From contig QNZV01000136.1 of NCBI GenBank assembly GCA_003978395.1, forward strand, positions 1-10,748: a stretch of DNA of 10,748 nt. The letters are read 5' to 3'. The stretch is from Sulfurovum sp. (GTDB taxonomy: Bacteria > Campylobacterota > Campylobacteria > Campylobacterales > Sulfurovaceae). Under the pieces are notes generated by a model. It ran no database searches, was not told the DNA's origin, and saw only the letters and a list, made by a program, of their open reading frames with translations. Below are positions 1 to 6,007 of the stretch, one piece after another (position 1 is the first letter of the stretch; each line of letters starts with the position of its first letter). A program made the position numbers and the translations under genes.

Positions 1-1
1 C

Positions 2-1048
2 TCAACAAAAGACAAAAAAGAGCGTATTGGTCGAATTATGAAAATGCACGCAATTAAAAGAGAAGAGGTTAAAGAGATTTACGCAGGAGAAATCGGTGCT
101 GTTGTTGGACTTAAGTACACAACTACTGGTGATACTCTTTGTGACGCTTCTGACAAAGTTGTACTTGAAAGAATGGATTTTCCAGATCCAGTTATCTCAG
201 TAGCAGTTGAGCCAAAAACTAAAGCTGACCAAGAGAAGATGGGAATTGCACTAAGTAAACTAGCAGCAGAAGATCCATCTTTCCGTGTCTCTACAGATGA
301 AGAGTCAGGTCAAACTATTATTGCAGGAATGGGTGAACTACACCTTGAAATTCTTGTAGATAGAATGAAGAGAGAGTTTAACGTAGAGGCTGAAGTGGGT
401 GCTCCACAAGTTGCTTACCGTGAGACTATTAGAGAGTCTGTTAACCAAGAGTATAAATATGCGAAACAGTCTGGTGGACGGGGTCAATTTGGTCATGTAT
501 TCCTTAAAATTGAGCCACAAGAGCCTGGTGCTGGTTATGAGTTTATTGATGAAGTTAAAGGTGGGGTTGTTCCAAAAGAGTTTATTAAACCTGTTGATAA
601 AGGTATTCAAGAGGCAATGGCTAGAGGTATTCAAGCTGGTTACCCTGTTGAAGATGTTAAAGTAACACTTTATGATGGTTCTTACCATGATGTCGATTCA
701 TCTGAAATGGCGTTTAAACTTGCTGCATCAATGGGTTTCAGAGAGGGTTGTCGAAAAGCAAATCCTGTTATTCTTGAGCCGATGATGAAAGTTGAAGTTG
801 AGACTCCAGAGGATTACATGGGAGATGTTATTGGTGATATCTCTAAAAGACGTGGAATCGTTCGTGGAATGAGTGACAGAGCAGGAAACAAAATTGTTGA
901 TGCTTTTGTACCTCTTTCAGAGATGTTTGGTTACTCAACTGACCTACGTTCAATGAGTCAAGGTCGTGCAACCTACGCAATGGAATTTGATCACTATGAT
1001 GAAGTACCAGCAAACGTTGCAAAAGAGATTATTGCAAAGAGAAACTAA
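2..1048 (+). CDS. fusA: Elongation factor G, C-terminal half (5' truncated by window edge)
   Basis: EF-G is the cytoplasmic GTPase that moves tRNAs and mRNA through the ribosome after peptide bond formation and helps RRF recycle ribosomes. The open frame runs in from the window edge at base 2 and gives 348 residues, about half of the usual 690-700. The GTPase domain is therefore outside. What is visible begins in the domain II barrel (GRIMKMHAIKREE, then AGEIGAVVG). Domain III follows from about base 180 (DFPDPVISVAVEP, GMGELHLEIL). Domain IV comes next, with the family motif SGGRGQFGHV near 470-500 and the tip-loop histidine (SYHDVDSS) near 686. Domain V starts near 775 (LEPMMKVEVETPEDYMGDVIGDI, split here as EPMMKVEVE and YMGDVIGDI). 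The internal ATG at 38 is not a start, because the upstream codons continue the family sequence. No tuf gene follows; the gene ends at a hairpin terminator. Identification is very secure. Confidence 0.98.
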   Translation, partial: STKDKKERIGRIMKMHAIKREEVKEIYAGEIGAVVGLKYTTTGDTLCDASDKVVLERMDFPDPVISVAVEPKTKADQEKMGIALSKLAAEDPSFRVSTDEESGQTIIAGMGELHLEILVDRMKREFNVEAEVGAPQVAYRETIRESVNQEYKYAKQSGGRGQFGHVFLKIEPQEPGAGYEFIDEVKGGVVPKEFIKPVDKGIQEAMARGIQAGYPVEDVKVTLYDGSYHDVDSSEMAFKLAASMGFREGCRKANPVILEPMMKVEVETPEDYMGDVIGDISKRRGIVRGMSDRAGNKIVDAFVPLSEMFGYSTDLRSMSQGRATYAMEFDHYDEVPANVAKEIIAKRN

Positions 1049-1067
1049 GCTTTTTTCTTATTTTTTT

Positions 1068-1110
1068 AACCATCAGAGTCTCTTCTCTGATGGTTCTTAT
1101 CTTTCTTTCC
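1068..1110 (+). terminator. Rho-independent terminator after fusA
   Basis: A perfect 11-bp stem (AACCATCAGAG at 1068-1078 with CTCTGATGGTT at 1085-1095) closes a 6-base loop. It is followed by a pyrimidine run rich in T (CTTATCTTTCTTTCC). It starts 20 bases after the fusA stop. On the minus strand the hairpin would be followed by A/T sequence that is not a plain U-tract for an incoming gene, and there is none, so it most likely ends fusA transcription. Confidence 0.85.
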
Positions 1111-1159
1111 TTCTAAATATTTTTCAAAATTAATCTTATCTATTTGTTTCTTTTCTTAT

Positions 1160-1195
1160 TTTAAACTTAATATTTAAGTTTAAATAGTGTATAAT
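1160..1195 (+). promoter_or_regulatory. Promoter of the outer-membrane protein gene with an overlapping palindrome
   Basis: A perfect -10 box TATAAT lies at 1190-1195, 51 bases before the ATG at 1247. Upstream is TTTAAGTTT at 1173-1181, which resembles the TTTAAGT-type element recalled for Campylobacter sigma-70 promoters. The same segment forms the right arm of an exact inverted repeat: TTTAAACTTAA at 1160-1170 and TTAAGTTTAAA at 1174-1184, separated by TAT. A protein bound to the palindrome would cover the upstream promoter element, so it is a candidate operator. The -10 box is seen directly; the operator role is inference. Confidence 0.65.
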
Positions 1196-1246
1196 CTGAA
1201 GTAAATATTAAAAAATAAATATAGATATAAATCAAAGGAAAATTTT

Positions 1247-2005
1247 ATGAAAAATATTAAACTATCACTTATTACATTAACTGTATTAACTACTTTAGGT
1301 TATGCAGGTGGAGATTTTGGAATTGTCACTCCATATGAAGCAGAAGATATGCGAAATATTCAAGAGATGGTGGTAGAAGAAATTGTTGTTCCACCAGTTA
1401 CAAAAGCTGTAGTTGAAACACCTATTATCCAAACACCTGTAATTGTAGAAGCAAGAGTAATTAAAGAGCCAAAAAAAGAGCTTAAAGATATTTATGCCAA
1501 TGGTTTTTATACAGGTTTAGGTATTGTTGCTACACGTTACAGTACAAATTGTAGCACAGGATGTGCAAATTCAGGTACAGATAAAACAATAGGTATCATT
1601 GGAAGAGTTGGTTATGACTTTAACAAATATATTGGTTTAGAAGCAAGAGGTATAAAAACCAGTCTAAAAGATGATGGTGGTACAGTTAAGCATGTAGGTG
1701 TTTTTATTAAACCGATGATTCCTGTTGGAGAGAAGACAAATATTTATGGTTTAGTCGGGTTTGGAAAAACAACAACACAAGGTAAACTACAACGTACAAA
1801 TGCAGAAACATTGGCTTTAGGTGCAGGTATTGAGGTGGATTTAAGTAAAGATAGCCCTAAAGATGGACGTTATAATCGAGAATTTGATGGTCATGGAGAC
1901 CAAGAGAAAGGTCTAGGTCTTTTTGTTGATTATGAAAAGATGGTGGCTAAATCAGGTGCTCCTGCATTAGATGCTTTATCAGCAGGACTTACTTACGATT
2001 TCTAG
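1247..2005 (+). CDS. Outer-membrane beta-barrel protein (OmpX/opacity-like, function unknown)
   Basis: A 252-residue secreted protein. The ATG at 1247 has AAAGGAA at 1234-1240. Residues 1-20 form a signal peptide (MKN start, hydrophobic core, cleavage likely after LGYA). Residues 21-84 are a low-complexity linker rich in Val, Pro and Glu with repeated VVP/TPV-like runs. From about residue 86 (NGFYTGLGI) alternating polar/nonpolar strands appear, roughly at 86-99, 114-124, 128-138, 145-153, 164-173, 186-197, 222-232 and 243-252. This fits an 8-stranded barrel. It ends in LTYDF, with the C-terminal aromatic residue typical of substrates of the BAM assembly machine. Cys102 and Cys106 lie in the first predicted surface loop and could form a disulfide. 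It sits alone between its own promoter and a hairpin. The barrel family is likely; the substrate or partner cannot be told. Confidence 0.8.
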   Translation: MKNIKLSLITLTVLTTLGYAGGDFGIVTPYEAEDMRNIQEMVVEEIVVPPVTKAVVETPIIQTPVIVEARVIKEPKKELKDIYANGFYTGLGIVATRYSTNCSTGCANSGTDKTIGIIGRVGYDFNKYIGLEARGIKTSLKDDGGTVKHVGVFIKPMIPVGEKTNIYGLVGFGKTTTQGKLQRTNAETLALGAGIEVDLSKDSPKDGRYNREFDGHGDQEKGLGLFVDYEKMVAKSGAPALDALSAGLTYDF

Positions 2006-2009
2006 TTCA

Positions 2010-2040
2010 TTTGTAGAGTTTTAAACTCTACAAAATCTCT
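2010..2040 (+). terminator. Hairpin, probable terminator after the outer-membrane protein gene
   Basis: TTTGTAGAGTT at 2010-2020 pairs perfectly with AACTCTACAAA at 2024-2034 around a 3-base TTA loop, starting 5 bases after the stop codon. The following bases (ATCTCTTAT) are only a weak U-tract, so termination may be partial. Confidence 0.6.
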
Positions 2041-2114
2041 TATAAAACTTATTTTCCAATATCTCTTTTTGAAAAATCTCCTTAAATGCTTTTGAGTAAT
2101 AATAACTTATTGTC

Positions 2115-2174
2115 ATTAATCAAATAGTGATTAATTAATATTTCTTATATTTTTAAGGTGTTTTTTCTTATAAT
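2115..2174 (+). promoter_or_regulatory. Promoter of the 11-mer repeat protein gene, with upstream inverted repeat
   Basis: TATAAT at 2169-2174 lies 27 bases before the ATG at 2202. A TTTAAG element at 2152-2157 is placed 11 bases before it, with the T-rich run TTTTTTCT between them, as is usual for Campylobacterota sigma-70 promoters. Further up, ATTAATCA at 2115-2122 and TGATTAAT at 2128-2135 make an exact 8-bp inverted repeat with a 5-base centre. It lies about 20 bases above the TTTAAG element, a reasonable place for a regulator site. The -10 box is clear; the operator is a guess. Confidence 0.55.
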
Positions 2175-2201
2175 AATTTAACAAACTAAAAGGACTTGAT
2201 T

Positions 2202-2498
2202 ATGAAAAAACTTACTATACTAACAATTTTGACTGCAACAATGTTAACAACAGCTTCAGCAAATTTCTCTTTTATGGGAGATATGATAAGGGATATGACT
2301 AATGCTGCAAAAGAGATGAAAACAGATACTGTTGATATAGCAAAAGATATAAAAACAGATGGAATTGATGTTGCTAAAGAGATAAAATCTGAAGGTATTG
2401 ATGGTTTTAAAGATATGAAAGATGATTTAAATGATGCTGTAAAAGATGATACATCTGATATAAATTCAAAAGAGTTAAAAGAAGAGGCAAAAAAATAA
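2202..2498 (+). CDS. Small secreted protein with 11-residue helical repeats, function unknown
   Basis: A 98-residue protein. ATG 2202 is preferred over the in-frame TTG at 2196 because the ribosome site AAAAGGA (2188-2194) is 7 bases from the ATG but only 1 base from the TTG. Residues 1-20 are a signal peptide (MKKLTIL start, cleavage likely after TASA). Residues 29-83 consist of about five 11-residue units. The three best are KTDTVDIAKDI (40-50), KTDGIDVAKEI (51-61) and KSEGIDGFKDM (62-72). The tail is Lys/Glu/Asp rich. No Cys, no membrane segment after the signal, no catalytic motif. An 11-residue period is typical of long amphipathic helices such as LEA-like, apolipoprotein-like or right-handed coiled-coil proteins. 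It probably acts in the periplasm or outside the cell. I do not recognise a family. Confidence 0.75.
   Translation: MKKLTILTILTATMLTTASANFSFMGDMIRDMTNAAKEMKTDTVDIAKDIKTDGIDVAKEIKSEGIDGFKDMKDDLNDAVKDDTSDINSKELKEEAKK
2286..2450 (+). repeat. 33-bp in-frame coding repeats (11-residue units)
   Basis: Five consecutive 33-bp units encode 11-residue segments of the secreted protein starting at 2202. The central three (2319-2417) are closest, sharing K-[TS]-[DE]-x-[IV]-D-x-[AF]-K-[DE]-[IM]. The outer two (2286-2318 and 2418-2450) are more diverged. The DNA copies differ at many bases, which suggests old duplications rather than recent slippage. Confidence 0.75.
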
Positions 2499-2512
2499 CT
2501 TGACTCTTTTTT
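2468..2512. terminator. Possible two-way terminator between the convergent repeat-protein and CLC genes
   Basis: AAAAGAGT at 2468-2475 and ACTCTTTT at 2503-2510 are exact complements separated by 27 bases. The right arm runs on into a T-run on the plus strand, and the left arm is followed by short A/T sequence on the minus strand. The structure overlaps the end of the plus-strand gene and lies just past the minus-strand CLC stop. The long loop makes it a weaker candidate than the other hairpins. Confidence 0.35.
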
Positions 2513-2517
2513 AAATA

Positions 2518-3771
2518 TTATTTGGGTTTATTTACATAACTCTGTCTAATGGTAAAATGAAAACTAGAGAAATAGGCAACCAAAACAACACTAATTCCTG
2601 TAGCAATAACTACGTTGTAATCAAAGGTAGTCTCCATAGAAAGAACGAGTGCTGTTAATGGGAGTTTCATTATAACTCCCATAAAGACAGCAGCACCAAT
2701 AGCAGCAAAATAGAAGGCTTCAACAGGAAAAGCATAGATGGTCATTAGCTCTCCAAAGCCATAACCAATCAATGCTCCAATACTCATAAGTGGTAAAAAT
2801 ACCCCTCCTACAGCATTTGCATAAATGGCAATAGTTGTTCCTATAATACGTAATAAAACAATGGTAAAAATAAGTATTAGTGGAACATGTTTCTCTTGAT
2901 TAATAAGAGACATAACAATCTCTTTACCTGAAAAAGCAGCTTGAGGTTCAATAAGTAGAATTGTTCCAATAACTCCTCCTCCTAAAAGAGCAAAAATATG
3001 GTTACGATACTTATGGTAGTTGTTAAAAATTTTTAAATCTATAAAGTGTAAAAGTCGTTTTTTTAAAAAAAGATATAAATAGACAAAAAAAGTAATAAAT
3101 GGAATAAAAATAAGATTTGAGATAAGATAGTTGTTGTCTATTTCACGTCCCTTTGAGTGGTAGAAAATAATAGGCTCTAGAAAATCAATACTAATGGCAA
3201 AGGCGATAACCGATGCTAAAATAAGATAGGTAATATACTGTTTAATAAATTGATAAGCAATGTTTTCAACAGCAAAAGAGATACCTGTGAGTGGTGAAAC
3301 AAATATTGCAGCTACTCCTGCACTTGCACCTAAACTAATCATCATTTTAATCAATAGTTTAGGTAATTTTAATACTTTATGGACATGATATGCAATCATT
3401 GCTCCAATACCAGCACTTGGTCCCTCTGTTCCTACAGCAAATCCACTAGATAGTGATAGTGTTGAGGCAATAATTTTATAAAATAGAGTTTTGATTGTTA
3501 AGGTCATTCTATTTTCAACAATAGATTCAGCAATCTCATTTATTCCATATTCACGAATATGTTTATCTTTTGAAGAGAGATAGTTTACTATAAAAATAGC
3601 TACTGTAGGAACAGCATAAATATACCAAATAGGCAGAGTTGGAATGGTTTCAAAAGGGTTGCCCATATAGATAAAATAAGTTACGAATACAATAAGTAGT
3701 TCATAAAATGCAATAAAAAATCCACTAATAATTCCTGTAAGTATGGAGGCTATAATTATTTTCCCTAGCAT
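2518..3771 (-). CDS. CLC-family chloride channel / anion transporter
   Basis: A 417-residue integral membrane protein of the CLC family, which moves Cl- (or other anions) across the inner membrane as channels or H+-coupled exchangers. Key motifs are present: GTEGP at 114-118 (family GxEGP) with the gating glutamate Glu116, GGVFLP at 332-337 (family GxFxP), and Tyr385 in FDYN, matching the anion-coordinating tyrosine. The first anion motif, GSGIP in E. coli ClcA, appears here as EYGIN at 74-78, so the serine is replaced. By eye alignment FAVEN (166-170) matches FIIEE of ClcA, which places Asn170 at the internal proton glutamate position. There is no C-terminal CBS domain; the length fits bacterial members. 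The start has GGGA about 8 bases upstream on the minus strand. It is transcribed alone, convergent with the repeat-protein gene. The family is secure; ion and coupling are not. Confidence 0.92.
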   Translation of the reverse strand: MLGKIIIASILTGIISGFFIAFYELLIVFVTYFIYMGNPFETIPTLPIWYIYAVPTVAIFIVNYLSSKDKHIREYGINEIAESIVENRMTLTIKTLFYKIIASTLSLSSGFAVGTEGPSAGIGAMIAYHVHKVLKLPKLLIKMMISLGASAGVAAIFVSPLTGISFAVENIAYQFIKQYITYLILASVIAFAISIDFLEPIIFYHSKGREIDNNYLISNLIFIPFITFFVYLYLFLKKRLLHFIDLKIFNNYHKYRNHIFALLGGGVIGTILLIEPQAAFSGKEIVMSLINQEKHVPLILIFTIVLLRIIGTTIAIYANAVGGVFLPLMSIGALIGYGFGELMTIYAFPVEAFYFAAIGAAVFMGVIMKLPLTALVLSMETTFDYNVVIATGISVVLVAYFSSFHFTIRQSYVNKPK

Positions 3772-3864
3772 CTACAATTCCCAATATTTTAATCTTAAAA
3801 GAGTAACAAAAAAAAGTTATAGAGTTGTTGTTTTATATCAATATATTTTATCTTTATCTGTTTT

Positions 3865-3885
3865 AGAGTAGTTTCTGCTCTTTTT
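3865..3885 (+). terminator. Terminator-like hairpin in the divergent CLC/lipoprotein spacer
   Basis: AGAGTAG at 3865-3871 and CTGCTCT at 3875-3881 form a 7-bp stem (one G-T pair) with a TTT loop, followed directly by TTTT. No plus-strand gene lies upstream within the spacer 3772-3978. It could end a short untranslated RNA or antisense transcript from the CLC 5' region, or be chance. The remainder of this 207-base spacer holds the lipoprotein promoter and otherwise only AT-rich sequence. Confidence 0.3.
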
Positions 3886-3921
3886 GGGAGTAAAGGATAT
3901 AGAGAGAAATACTAATTTAAT

Positions 3922-3944
3922 TTTAAGTTTTAATATTATATAGT
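3922..3944 (+). promoter_or_regulatory. Promoter of the small lipoprotein gene
   Basis: TTTAAGTTT at 3922-3930 and a -10 box TATAGT at 3939-3944 are spaced exactly as in the promoter of the outer-membrane protein gene (TTTAAGTTT at 1173-1181, TATAAT at 1190-1195). The -10 box is 34 bases before the ATG at 3979; the ribosome site TAAGGA is at 3966-3971. Confidence 0.6.
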
Positions 3945-3978
3945 ATATTTAATAAATAATTAATATAAGGAATATTTT

Positions 3979-4359
3979 ATGAAAACAACACTAAAATTTT
4001 TATTACTACCTTTCATCTCTTTTACACTATTTTTTAATGGATGCTCTTCTTCTCATGAGATAGTTTCTGTATCAGAAACACATCTTTATAACAATAATTA
4101 TGGAGTACCCCAAAATATAAAAGTTGACGAAAGTATTGCAAACATTGAAAATGTTGAGAGTGAAGTGGTAGCAATAAATTCTCCTATAGAGGTAGATCTA
4201 GCTGAAAATGAAGATTCAAAGTGGACAACTGAACTAACAAAAGAAGAGGGTACATTTCTAGCAGAAGAGTATGTTCAACCAGAACCTGTAATCTCTTATA
4301 AATACAAATTTGATAAAAAGTTTTATGATACACCTCGTTGGAGAACAGCAGAATTTTAA
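3979..4359 (+). CDS. Small acidic lipoprotein, function unknown
   Basis: A 126-residue predicted lipoprotein. Residues 1-21 form a lipoprotein signal peptide (MKTTLKF start, hydrophobic core) ending in a lipobox FNGC with Cys22 as the expected lipidated residue. Ser at +2 favours sorting to the outer membrane by the Lol rule. The mature part is short and acidic in the middle (many Glu/Asp at 45-95) and becomes basic and aromatic near the end (YKYKFDKKF, then PRWRTAEF). No enzyme motif, repeat or further membrane segment is seen. It has its own promoter and a good ribosome site. It ends only 2 bases from the end of the convergent TPR lipoprotein gene. I do not recognise the family; it looks lineage-specific. 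Confidence 0.75.
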   Translation: MKTTLKFLLLPFISFTLFFNGCSSSHEIVSVSETHLYNNNYGVPQNIKVDESIANIENVESEVVAINSPIEVDLAENEDSKWTTELTKEEGTFLAEEYVQPEPVISYKYKFDKKFYDTPRWRTAEF

Positions 4360-4361
4360 TA

Positions 4362-5096
4362 TTATCTATTTAGGCTATGAAGATATTTTAACTCTCTACG
4401 GGCTACTCTATCGTTTGAATTAATTTTTAAAATATCTTTATAGACAGATTCAGCTTTTTTAAACTCTTTAAGCTCTGTGTAGCTGTAACCAATACCACGT
4501 TTAGCATGAAGAAGCTCTTTTTGTTTAAGATTTTGTGGAGTAAATAAATTTGCAGATTTTTCTGCTAATTGATAAATACCTAATGCTTTTCTCCACTCTT
4601 TCTTAAGATGTTGAATATGTCCTAACTCAGAGAGATATTTTGAATTTGATGGTGAAAGATAGAGAGCTTTTCTAATATTTTTTTCTGCTAATCTTAACTC
4701 TTTTAACTCTAGTAAAGTATAAGCTTTCAAGAAATAAGCACGAGACCATGTATCCGATAGAATATGAGCAATCTTTCCTTCATTGGTTGCAGTCATAGAG
4801 TAAAAATCATACTCTGCTTGTGTTCGTGCTGTATAGATACGTTTAGAACTATGTGCATATCTTGTTTCATACTCTTTAATCACAGGATTAAAATAGTTAA
4901 TAATGGCACTTTTTTTATCTCCTGTACTGATAAGTTTTTCCCCCTCACTTAATAGCTTGTTATGTTTTTTATTGATACTATCATAGTCTCCATTACTGGG
5001 TTGATTAACTTGAATTGTCTGATTAGGCTCTTGTTTTACAATTGGAGTACATGCAGATAGTAGAAAAATAGTGCTGAAGATTAATAGATTTTTCAT
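4362..5096 (-). CDS. TPR-repeat lipoprotein
   Basis: A 244-residue lipoprotein. I chose the ATG at 5096: it opens a lipoprotein signal (MKNLLIFSTI, lipobox LSAC with Cys16) and has AAAGGT about 10 bases upstream. The frame is open back to 5174, but that would put 26 residues before the signal peptide and overlap the panC start. Residues 17-40 are a polar linker. A TPR-like helical pair occupies about 42-77, then clearer TPR units at about 117-151 (AYTLLELKELRLAEKNIRKA region), 152-185 (LGHIQHLKKEWRKALGIY) and 199-229 (GYSYTELKEFKKAESVYK). TPR proteins are binding scaffolds, so it probably holds a partner at an envelope membrane. Thr at +2 suggests outer-membrane sorting. The partner is unknown. 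Confidence 0.85.
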   Translation of the reverse strand: MKNLLIFSTIFLLSACTPIVKQEPNQTIQVNQPSNGDYDSINKKHNKLLSEGEKLISTGDKKSAIINYFNPVIKEYETRYAHSSKRIYTARTQAEYDFYSMTATNEGKIAHILSDTWSRAYFLKAYTLLELKELRLAEKNIRKALYLSPSNSKYLSELGHIQHLKKEWRKALGIYQLAEKSANLFTPQNLKQKELLHAKRGIGYSYTELKEFKKAESVYKDILKINSNDRVARRELKYLHSLNR

Positions 5097-5121
5097 AAAA
5101 TACCTTTGTTTTGATTTTCTC

Positions 5122-5131
5122 ATTATATAAT
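5122..5131. promoter_or_regulatory. Palindromic -10 box shared by panC and the TPR lipoprotein gene
   Basis: ATTATATAAT at 5122-5131 reads the same on both strands and contains TATAAT facing panC (5126-5131) and TATAAT facing the lipoprotein gene (5127-5122). It sits between the two divergent starts (5160 and 5096): from it, each strand would get a leader of about 20 bases ending in a ribosome site, GAGG at 5151-5154 for panC and AAAGGT near 5107-5102 for the lipoprotein gene. The sequence symmetry is exact; bidirectional use is inference. Confidence 0.55.
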
Positions 5132-5159
5132 AATAAAAATAAATTTTTACGAGGTATTT

Positions 5160-5996
5160 ATGATTATAGTTCATACTATAGACGCACTATTCGAAGCAAC
5201 CAAGAGCTTAAAAGGAACCATTGGTTTTGTTCCAACCATGGGGGCATTGCATGAAGGTCACTTAACGCTTATACGTCAAGCTAGAAGTGAAAATGATACT
5301 GTTATTGTCTCTATTTTTGTAAATCCTACACAGTTTTTAGAGGGGGAAGATTTGGATGCTTACCCTCGTAAAAAGGAGGCTGATTCTAAAATTTGTGAAT
5401 TAGCAGGGGTAGATATACTTTTTATGCCAACTATAGATATGATGTATGAAGCTGATGAACTTGCTATTTCAGCACCTTCTATTCGTGGTTTTATTTTAGA
5501 GGGTACAAAACGGGCAGGGCATTTTGACGGGATGTTACAAGTGGTTATGAAGCTTCTTAATCTTATAGCATACAATAAACCCAGCTCTTTTAGAGCCTAT
5601 TTTGGAAAAAAAGATGCACAGCAACTTGCTCTTATTGAGCAGATGGTGCGAAATTATTTTATCAATGTAGAGATTATACCTTGTGATATTGTTCGTGATA
5701 GGGATGGCTTGGCATTGAGTAGTAGAAATATCTATTTGAGTATGGAGGAGCGAAAAAAGGCATTAAGCTTATCGCGTTCATTAAAGTCTGCAACCACCAT
5801 GATATTAAAAAAAGAGTTGAATGTAGAACGTATAAAAAAAGAGATGCTTCTATCTCTATCTGAAGTAGAGGTAGAGTATGTAGCTTTGGTTAATCGACAA
5901 TTTAAAAGTATTGAGCAGGTAGAGATTGGAAATACAATTATTCTTGTGGCTGGATATGTAGGAACGACACGTCTTATTGATAACTTGTGGGTTTAA
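5160..5996 (+). CDS. panC: Pantothenate synthetase (pantoate--beta-alanine ligase)
   Basis: PanC joins pantoate and beta-alanine with ATP, through a pantoyl-adenylate, to make pantothenate, the precursor of coenzyme A. It is cytoplasmic. The 278 residues match the usual length. The ATP-site motif PTMGALHEGH is at 25-34 with His31 and His34 (HxGH). FVNPTQF follows at 53-59, GHFDGM at 120-125, YFGKKDAQQL at 147-156, and the KMSKS-equivalent DGLALSSRNIYLS at 182-194. The C-terminal dimer domain is complete. Start ATG 5160 has GAGG 5 bases upstream. Its leader is shared with the divergent TPR lipoprotein gene, and no panB or panD is adjacent here, so it looks like a single-gene unit. Function is secure. 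Confidence 0.97.
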   Translation: MIIVHTIDALFEATKSLKGTIGFVPTMGALHEGHLTLIRQARSENDTVIVSIFVNPTQFLEGEDLDAYPRKKEADSKICELAGVDILFMPTIDMMYEADELAISAPSIRGFILEGTKRAGHFDGMLQVVMKLLNLIAYNKPSSFRAYFGKKDAQQLALIEQMVRNYFINVEIIPCDIVRDRDGLALSSRNIYLSMEERKKALSLSRSLKSATTMILKKELNVERIKKEMLLSLSEVEVEYVALVNRQFKSIEQVEIGNTIILVAGYVGTTRLIDNLWV

Positions 5997-6007
5997 AAGA
6001 GAGAGGG

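Noticed and set aside
399..665. Plus-strand frame of 88 codons inside fusA
   Set aside because: Out-of-frame shadow of fusA domain IV, with no start signal.
338..688. Minus-strand frame of 116 codons inside fusA
   Set aside because: It lies wholly within the highly conserved fusA coding sequence, with no start signal and no recognisable protein features.
2286..2450. The 33-bp repeats considered as a CRISPR or other spacer-type array
   Set aside because: The units are in frame inside a secreted protein gene, contiguous without spacers, and diverged at the DNA level.
4764..4952. Plus-strand frame of 62 codons with many Cys
   Set aside because: Antisense of the TPR lipoprotein, with no ribosome site; the Cys codons come from the complementary strand.
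5097..5174. 26-residue N-terminal extension of the TPR lipoprotein
   Set aside because: It would bury the lipoprotein signal peptide and overlap the panC start; the ATG at 5096 has a good ribosome site.
5360..5575. Minus-strand frame of 71 codons inside panC
   Set aside because: Antisense shadow of a conserved enzyme gene; no start signal.
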